Origin: Phorcus lineatus
Taxonomy: Eukaryota; Mollusca; Gastropoda; Trochida; Trochidae
NCBI GenBank assembly: GCA_921293015.1
Contig: OV121082.1
Coordinates: 44,598,971 to 44,662,970, forward strand
DNA length: 64,000 bases
Reading direction: 5' to 3'
Below are positions 59,039 to 64,000 of this stretch, in pieces (position 1 is the stretch's first letter; each line of letters begins with the position of its first letter). The notes below the pieces were generated by a model. That model ran no database searches. It saw only the letters and a program-made list of their open reading frames with translations, and had not been told where the DNA came from. The position numbers and the translations under genes were made by a program.

Positions 59039-62000
59039 CTGGATAGAGGGATACAACTTGCTTTGAAAAGAATCTCAACTGTTTCGCAAAAATTGATGTA
59101 TAATACATATGTGCCACTATACCAATACCCATACTTGAATAACGTCACCGGACATCAGCGTAAAATTTGTATATCAACTTTATTTTCAAAGTTCTTTTAA
59201 TGTTTAAATAGCAGAATGAAAACATTTGTTAATACAAATTGTTCCTATCTAAGTACATAGAGTTTCAAAAGTCTCAGCCCATATCTATAAATAAGGTTTT
59301 AGGCATGTAACACAAGAGTCAAAGATTTTTTACAACAGCATGAGTATAAAGCATCCATTTCTAAACAGGAAACTCTTTATAGAATACTCATTGAAATTAC
59401 TTTCATTAATGGTTATGAAAATGAGAAACTTGAGTCTTGATATCAATAAAAACCTAGTAAAAGCTCATACCTGAGTAAAGTCTGCAGCGTCAGCCCACCT
59501 AAAGAGCCCATACTGCAGGAAGGAGACAACCCCGGCACACACGATCATCAGACCATACAGCAGACCGAAATATTCACTCGGGAACCTGAAACACACAGGG
59601 ACATATTATACATTTATAGATAGGCGGCCATAATGCAGTGTTCAAAATAACTTCCTGCCTGCCTGTCAATAGCCGGTCAGGTTACATTGGATCTGGATGA
59701 TTTTTCAAACCTTATGCCCTCTTTGTCAGCAAAAGACTGGTAGTTTTCCTCAAATATGTCATATTAGAACTATCTTGTCCTTGAATGTATTGTGTAGTAT
59801 ATATATTGTATAATAAAGTGGCACACTGTTGTTTGATAATAGTGTACAATTTATTACATGCACAATAGTTCAGTGTACTATTGTAAAATGTTGTATAATT
59901 AACTTTAGTGTGACACAATGTCTTATACAGTCAATTAGAGGCTGTATATTAGAACAAAGAAATTCTTTCTAGTATCAAATAGTACATTTTAGGATAACAT
60001 GATAAATAGTACAATAGTAAAATGTACAAAAAAGCTGCATAGCAAAATTTTGCTCATGTCCAGTGTAAAATATAGAGAATATAATGTATTTTCATCACTA
60101 ACATGTTTATCTAATAAGATATGGTAAAGTTCATGACTATGCCCTTTGTGATAATATTGTAACATGGTTTGTGTCAAGAATTGACAAATCCTACTCACAC
60201 AGCACTAAAGAACGCAGCACCCATGCAGTAGAGGAAGGAGCGGAAGAACGTGACGGTAATGAAGATGATGTAGAGAACCCACAGTGCAGGGATGAGACAC
60301 AGAATGGTCAGTACAAGCCCCAGCACTGTCCCCACCATCAGAGGAATCACCGACGGCATCAACTCCCGCCGCAACTGGGATGCACTGTCTGAATGAAATA
60401 ACATGTTTTACTCATCTCATTTGATAGTCTAGAAATCTTGTGAGACTCTCGTTTGGTCATACAGGATGGTAAGATTATTTGTAATAAGTAAATTTGTTTT
60501 GCTATTTCAAAAATAATCGATCAACTTTTCTTATCTTCATTACCACCTTCACATCAGGTCATCACTCTAATTGTCTGATTCATAGAGAGTCCCTAATGAT
60601 CACCAGATCCAAACAAGGCTTTGGCAATTCAATCAAAGGCAGAAAATCAAACCAAAATCGGTACAATTCAGATCTCAATATTTGATCATAAAATACATCA
60701 GATGAGAATATCAAAGTGAGAGGACAACCTATAGGTCCCTCTTTGCACATAAGCAAGAATGGTGAATAAATATCTACTTACTGATAAAGAATCCTTTTTG
60801 CCAGTCATACACTAAACCGGCAAAAGGGGAGGTAACTATGGCTGCCATCATCATGTACATGGACACATTTGTGTAGTAGCTCACTGCAACACCGGAAGCA
60901 GAATCAACACTTTGTGAAACATCACTTTCAAAACATTCATCATTGGAACAATACTAAACTGTTAAAACCTAAATTGTCAGGGGGAACTGTTCTCTTTGCT
61001 CTAGTTAGTAATTCCCTGGTAATCCAATAAGATAATGACAAAGTCCTTCCGACTTTTTATCATGAATTTTTGTTAGAGTACCTGAAGCGTGGTCTCCCTG
61101 GGTGACGCGGTTGAGTATGGGGTTCAGTGTGGACAGGTAGTAGTAGAAGCGGAGTTGGAGGATGCTGAGCCAGAGGACGTGAAGTAGGAATGGTGAGGAG
61201 AAGATACAACTCTTCAGGGTCGGCTTCTGCTTCTGACTGGTCAGCGGGGAGCTGGTGTCATCTTGAACATCAACATAGAGCAGCGTGGTAGCAAACACGA
61301 CTTGGTTCTCAATATCCCAATAGACAAAAGGTTGCATGGTTCTCAATTAATAAACTGCAAAAATGAGTATTAGAAACTCGGCAATTCAAAGTTGCCATTT
61401 GTTCATTTTTTTAATACTGTAAGAAAACTGACCAGAAGTTAAAGTTGTTGTCAAGATTAAAGATCCACCATCCATGGTCTTGCATTAGCTGGCAGCTATT
61501 TAGATTTAGATCATTCCATTTGTATGAGGCATTATTACATACCCATGTAATCTTACGATAGTAATACGTAATGAAATACAATGAATTCCGTATTGCACTC
61601 CTCAATCCGTATTGCACTCCGTATTGCACTTCTCACGGAACTACTTTCTCAGCGAGACCGGTGTCATGTCAGCTATTTTTAGAATTTGCCGAACGTCAAC
61701 GAATGCTTCAAGTTATGAATGTTTACATTATATTCGAATGAAATGTTGATATACATGTAAGTGATATGCACGTGTCATAAAAGAAATTTTAAACATGTGA
61801 ACAAATATCTTGCGTCTGGGTTTTTTTCCAAATATTCATCACAGTTTCGTGTGCACTCTATTGCCATGTGACGTCATAGGTGGAGGAATGTGATGACGTA
61901 ATATTTCGTGAAAGGGTTGGCGGAGTAATTTCTTTAGGTCAAGACAACACGTAAACACTCTTCGGCTTTATTTGAAGTAAATTAAACGAAAAAAGGGTAT

Positions 62001-64000
62001 GTAATAAATATAGAACGTCATTCTAGTGCATTTTTTCGTTTGTTTTGAACTCGTTTCTTTGCTCTTTGTGACATCTACTCGTTCAATACAAACAAAAAAA
62101 TGCACTAGAATGACGTTCTATATATTTATCATGTAATTGACCTTTAAGTATTGCCTGGCATTGATACATTCAGCAGCTAAAGTGTTGAAACACTTCAATG
62201 AGCAAATCAACATTCAAACATCATATTGAGGCTGTCTTATATGGCTTGTTTTTATCTTCTCAAGACCAGGTTCAACGTTACACTTGTCCCTCACTGCATA
62301 TCTGATGTGAGTACTGCTCAACAGGGGTCATATAAAATGTCCATTCTCTTCTACCAATGAGCAATTAGGATAATTTGATATCAAAGCCGACCTTTGACTT
62401 GTAGAAACTATGGAAGATGAAAGTTCAATGACAAGGTCACCTGATACCGACAACAGCATGCAGTACTCACATCAGAAATTGGTGTAAGTTTAACTGGCAT
62501 ATTCAACCCCTAACAATAAAACTGTGCTTGATATACCTACCAGGTTTGATCTTGAGCTCCTCCACCTGTTTCTCCTTGTCCAAGAGCTCTACTGATGGTG
62601 CATCATTATCCAGCCTGTATGCAACCTCCTGCTCCACAACTGGGGGATCTGGCCGAGGGATGAATCCTTTGGGCAGGAAGAAGAAGGTGCTGACAATCAC
62701 CATGGAGTGTAGGCCAATCAGCACGAAGTAGGAGTACTGTAGGGAGAACCCACCTTCATACGCCAACTGAACAGGGAGGATTAGAAATACATGAAATTCA
62801 TATAACAAACAAATGTAACATGTTGCCTTATTTTGTAAGTGTGGGTCTCACAAGGAACATGACCTGAAAAGTACAAGAACTTGTATATTTGCAGAAAGTG
62901 CTATCTCAAATATAACTATATTGGAGGGAGGGGCACAGAGGTGATTTGAAGTTTTTAATCAAATTTGAAAATTATCATAAATTCACTGAGATACTGAACA
63001 GCTGTAGCCTTTTATATTACAGATTCTAGTTCTTTTTTAATAAAATCCCTAGCAGGATTTTGATACCCATGGTGAAAGGTTTTAACAAAATTTTAGCTTT
63101 GAAGGTGCATCAATCCTGGAGGAGTTGAAAATGCAAAATATTTACTGAGGACAAACAACAGCCCATTCCATAGGCTCGTGTTGAGCTTAAACTACATAAT
63201 GTTATAAAACTGATTCGCTCACTATTACATGTAGGGACAATAAGTAGCCAATCCCTTGCATTTTGGAGTTGATAGCCATGTAGAATGAAGTTTTCATGTT
63301 TTTATTATAAATACAAAACTGTAACATAGGTTTTTGAACAGGTATATATCCCCTCAAAATAAAGAAATTATAAAGAAAGATTCATCATTTACCAATCACT
63401 GTACAAATACAACTATTCAAATTGAGATTGACCCTGTCAGAATTCATCTTTTTAAATATTCTACGTTTCTTCACATTAGAAATCAATCTCAATTTCTCAT
63501 TTATATATATATGTATACATTATAAATAAATTATCATATTAAATGAAAATTGAATGGCATTTGATACGTAACCTTTATAAGAAGCTGTACGCCAGCAGAC
63601 ATGTCAAAGGCTCCACACATCAGGCCAACAATGGTAGAGCTGCCTTTGCTGAACAGGTTCGACAACTGAAATAGGATTAACATTTAAGGAAAAAGATTCA
63701 ATTTGAAGTCACAACTTCACCAATTATCTGATTTACAAACTCATCACCAGAACATCTTATGATTAATTTTTCAATTTTTCTTAACAAACTTGCAAACAGC
63801 CCTGCAAAACTGACAATGTCAGTAAAGTGCATTTTGCTGAACAATCAATTTGATGAAATATCATTTTTGTTTTGTTTATTTATTAAATAAATATACAGAG
63901 AATTTTCTGTGACTATTTTTTCAATTCCACGTTACTACCCATCATTAAATATGAAATGTGTACATACCTGTGTGTTAGTTACAAGGAGAGGGATTCCACC
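58934..64000 (-). CDS. SLC43-family transporter, SLC43A3-like (partial, 8 exons)
   Basis: Gene-level entry; exons follow. On the minus strand eight exons (33, 93, 226, 180, 102, 190, 115 and 105 nt) join in one frame to 347 residues and a stop. It is a major facilitator superfamily carrier. GGIPLLVTNTQLSNLF, GAFDMSAGVQLLIK, LYGLMIVCAGVVSFLQ and FPSEYFG match SLC43A3 by position and wording better than SLC43A1/A2, which have GGICLTFTSLTLPN at the first site. Human SLC43A3 is an equilibrative purine nucleobase transporter, while A1/A2 carry large neutral amino acids; the substrate here is inferred only. The first roughly 150 residues (TM1-4) lie beyond 64,000. A charged cytosolic loop (VELLDKEKQVEELKIK) separates the two six-helix halves. 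Confidence 0.92.
59039..59470 (-). other. SLC43-like intron
   Basis: AT-rich intron of 0.43 kb; nothing else is seen. Confidence 0.7.
59471..59585 (-). CDS. SLC43-like exon: TM11 region
   Basis: This 115-nt exon encodes FPSEYFGLLYGLMIVCAGVV then SFLQYGLFRWADAADFTQ. FPSE(H/Y)FG is a conserved SLC43 motif. Splice sites are gtttcag|g and actcag|gtatga. Confidence 0.93.
59586..60198 (-). other. SLC43-like intron
   Basis: AT-rich intron of 0.6 kb with no supported feature. Confidence 0.7.
60199..60388 (-). CDS. SLC43-like exon: TM9-TM10
   Basis: This 190-nt exon encodes SASQLRRELMPSVIPLMVG, a long hydrophobic stretch with TVLGLVLTILCLIPALW and VLYIIFITVTFFRSFLY, then CMGAAFFSA. SRSFLYG..AAF in human SLC43A3 is the counterpart of FRSFLYCMGAAFF. 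Splice sites are attcag|ac and gctgt|gtgagt. Confidence 0.92.
60389..60781 (-). other. SLC43-like intron
   Basis: 0.39 kb, no feature seen. Confidence 0.7.
60782..60883 (-). CDS. SLC43-like exon: TM8
   Basis: This 102-nt exon encodes VSYYTNVSMYMMMAAIVTSP then FAGLVYDWQKGFFI. It aligns with the ST(Y)TN...P..G.L.D segment of SLC43A3. FAGLVYDW is the conserved loop after TM8. Splice sites are gttgcag|tg and atca|gtaagt. Confidence 0.9.
60884..61081 (-). other. SLC43-like intron, 198 bp
   Basis: The shortest intron of the gene; nothing else in it. Confidence 0.75.
61082..61261 (-). CDS. SLC43-like exon: TM7 and preceding loop
   Basis: This 180-nt exon encodes DDTSSPLTSQKQKPTLKSCI, FSSPFLLHVLWLSILQLRF and YYYLSTLNPILNRVTQGDHA. 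LVWLSVIQLWHYLFIGTLN in human SLC43A3 is the counterpart of LHVLWLSILQLRFYYYLSTL. The frame is open upstream into the intron to 61,346, but the acceptor gttcaag|at and the phase of the previous exon fix the boundary. Confidence 0.9.
61262..62540 (-). other. SLC43-like intron, 1.3 kb
   Basis: Contains a short 'ccgtattgcactcc' tandem repeat at about 61,588-61,632, a tgacgtca site near 61,869 and the hairpin element at 61,998-62,136. Confidence 0.7.
61998..62136. mobile_element. Hairpin element in the SLC43-like intron
   Basis: The left arm (tagaacgtcattctagtgca) and right arm (tgcactagaatgacgttcta) are exact inverted copies. Pairing extends outward through 'tatgtaataaata' and inward through 'ttttttcgtttg', giving arms of about 50 bp around a 35-bp loop. 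Confidence 0.8.
62541..62766 (-). CDS. SLC43-like exon: TM6 and central loop
   Basis: This 226-nt exon encodes LAYEGGFSLQYSYFVLIGLH, SMVIVSTFFFLPKGFIPRPD and PPVVEQEVAYRLDNDAPSVE, then the charged LLDKEKQVEELKIKP. It aligns with LLYEKGISLRASFIFI...LLMPRGHIPYPLPP of SLC43A3. The acidic/Lys-rich end is the central cytosolic loop of the MFS fold. Splice sites are ctgttcag|ttg and cctg|gtaggt. Confidence 0.93.
62767..63572 (-). other. SLC43-like intron, 0.8 kb
   Basis: AT-rich; no supported feature. Confidence 0.7.
63573..63665 (-). CDS. SLC43-like exon: TM5
   Basis: This 93-nt exon encodes LSNLFSKGSSTIVGLMCG then AFDMSAGVQLLIK, 31 whole codons. It matches [20 protein letters not shown] of human SLC43A3. 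Splice sites are atttcag|ttg and aaag|gttacg. Confidence 0.93.
63666..63967 (-). other. SLC43-like intron, 0.3 kb
   Basis: AT-rich; nothing else. Confidence 0.7.
63968..64000 (-). CDS. SLC43-like exon: end of TM4 (cut by window edge)
   Basis: The last 33 bases read GGIPLLVTNTQ on the minus strand and end in a cag|gtatgt donor. GGI(L)FLITNLQ in human SLC43A3 is the counterpart. The exon continues beyond the right edge. Confidence 0.85.

Noticed and set aside
61262..61346. Upstream extension of the SLC43-like exon with an ATG at 61,346
   Set aside because: The preceding exon's phase and the SLC43A3 alignment require the junction at 61,261; the extra sequence is intron.

Overview
The window is eukaryotic genomic DNA. 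It is AT-rich, its coding sequence is split into short exons with GT-AG boundaries, and its introns are long and filled with dispersed repeats. The tRNA-derived SINE copies, fold-back DNA elements and scattered copies of a short 'gttatctccc' type motif suggest a lophotrochozoan, most likely a mollusc. That placement is inferred from repeat style and protein similarity, not from any search.

Positions 1 to about 49,000 (+ strand) hold the 3' three quarters of a calcium/calmodulin-dependent protein kinase II (CaMKII) gene. Twelve constitutive-looking exon positions run from the alpha-E helix and catalytic loop (HRDLK) through the DFG and APE-type motifs, the autoinhibitory helix (RQETVD), a variable linker and the hub (association) domain to a stop at 47,033-47,035. 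The ATP-binding lobe, about 112 residues, is upstream of the window. With one copy of the duplicated exon and without the optional linker exons, the visible exons encode about 363 residues, the length expected for this part of the family.

The most striking feature is at the left edge. The 73-nt exon encoding the catalytic-loop region is present twice (106-178 and 1348-1420), with intact splice sites, the same phase and divergent protein sequence (16 of 24 residues identical). Because 73 is not a multiple of three, including both would break the frame, so mutually exclusive splicing inside the kinase core is predicted. The gene also shows candidate optional linker exons (18 nt, and 36 nt with a basic KRR segment), two in-phase donors 9 nt apart in the hub domain, and an intron-retention frame downstream of the alpha-I exon.

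Positions 49,000-58,900 contain no gene I can support. They hold 3' UTR or intergenic DNA, a LINE reverse-transcriptase relic, an AT microsatellite, a 145-bp tandem duplication and a 159-bp hairpin element.

Positions 58,934-64,000 (- strand) hold the last eight visible exons of an SLC43-family major facilitator transporter, closest by eye to SLC43A3 (equilibrative nucleobase transporter). They encode 347 residues and a stop; the N-terminal part is beyond the right edge. The two genes converge tail to tail, and I see no functional link between them.
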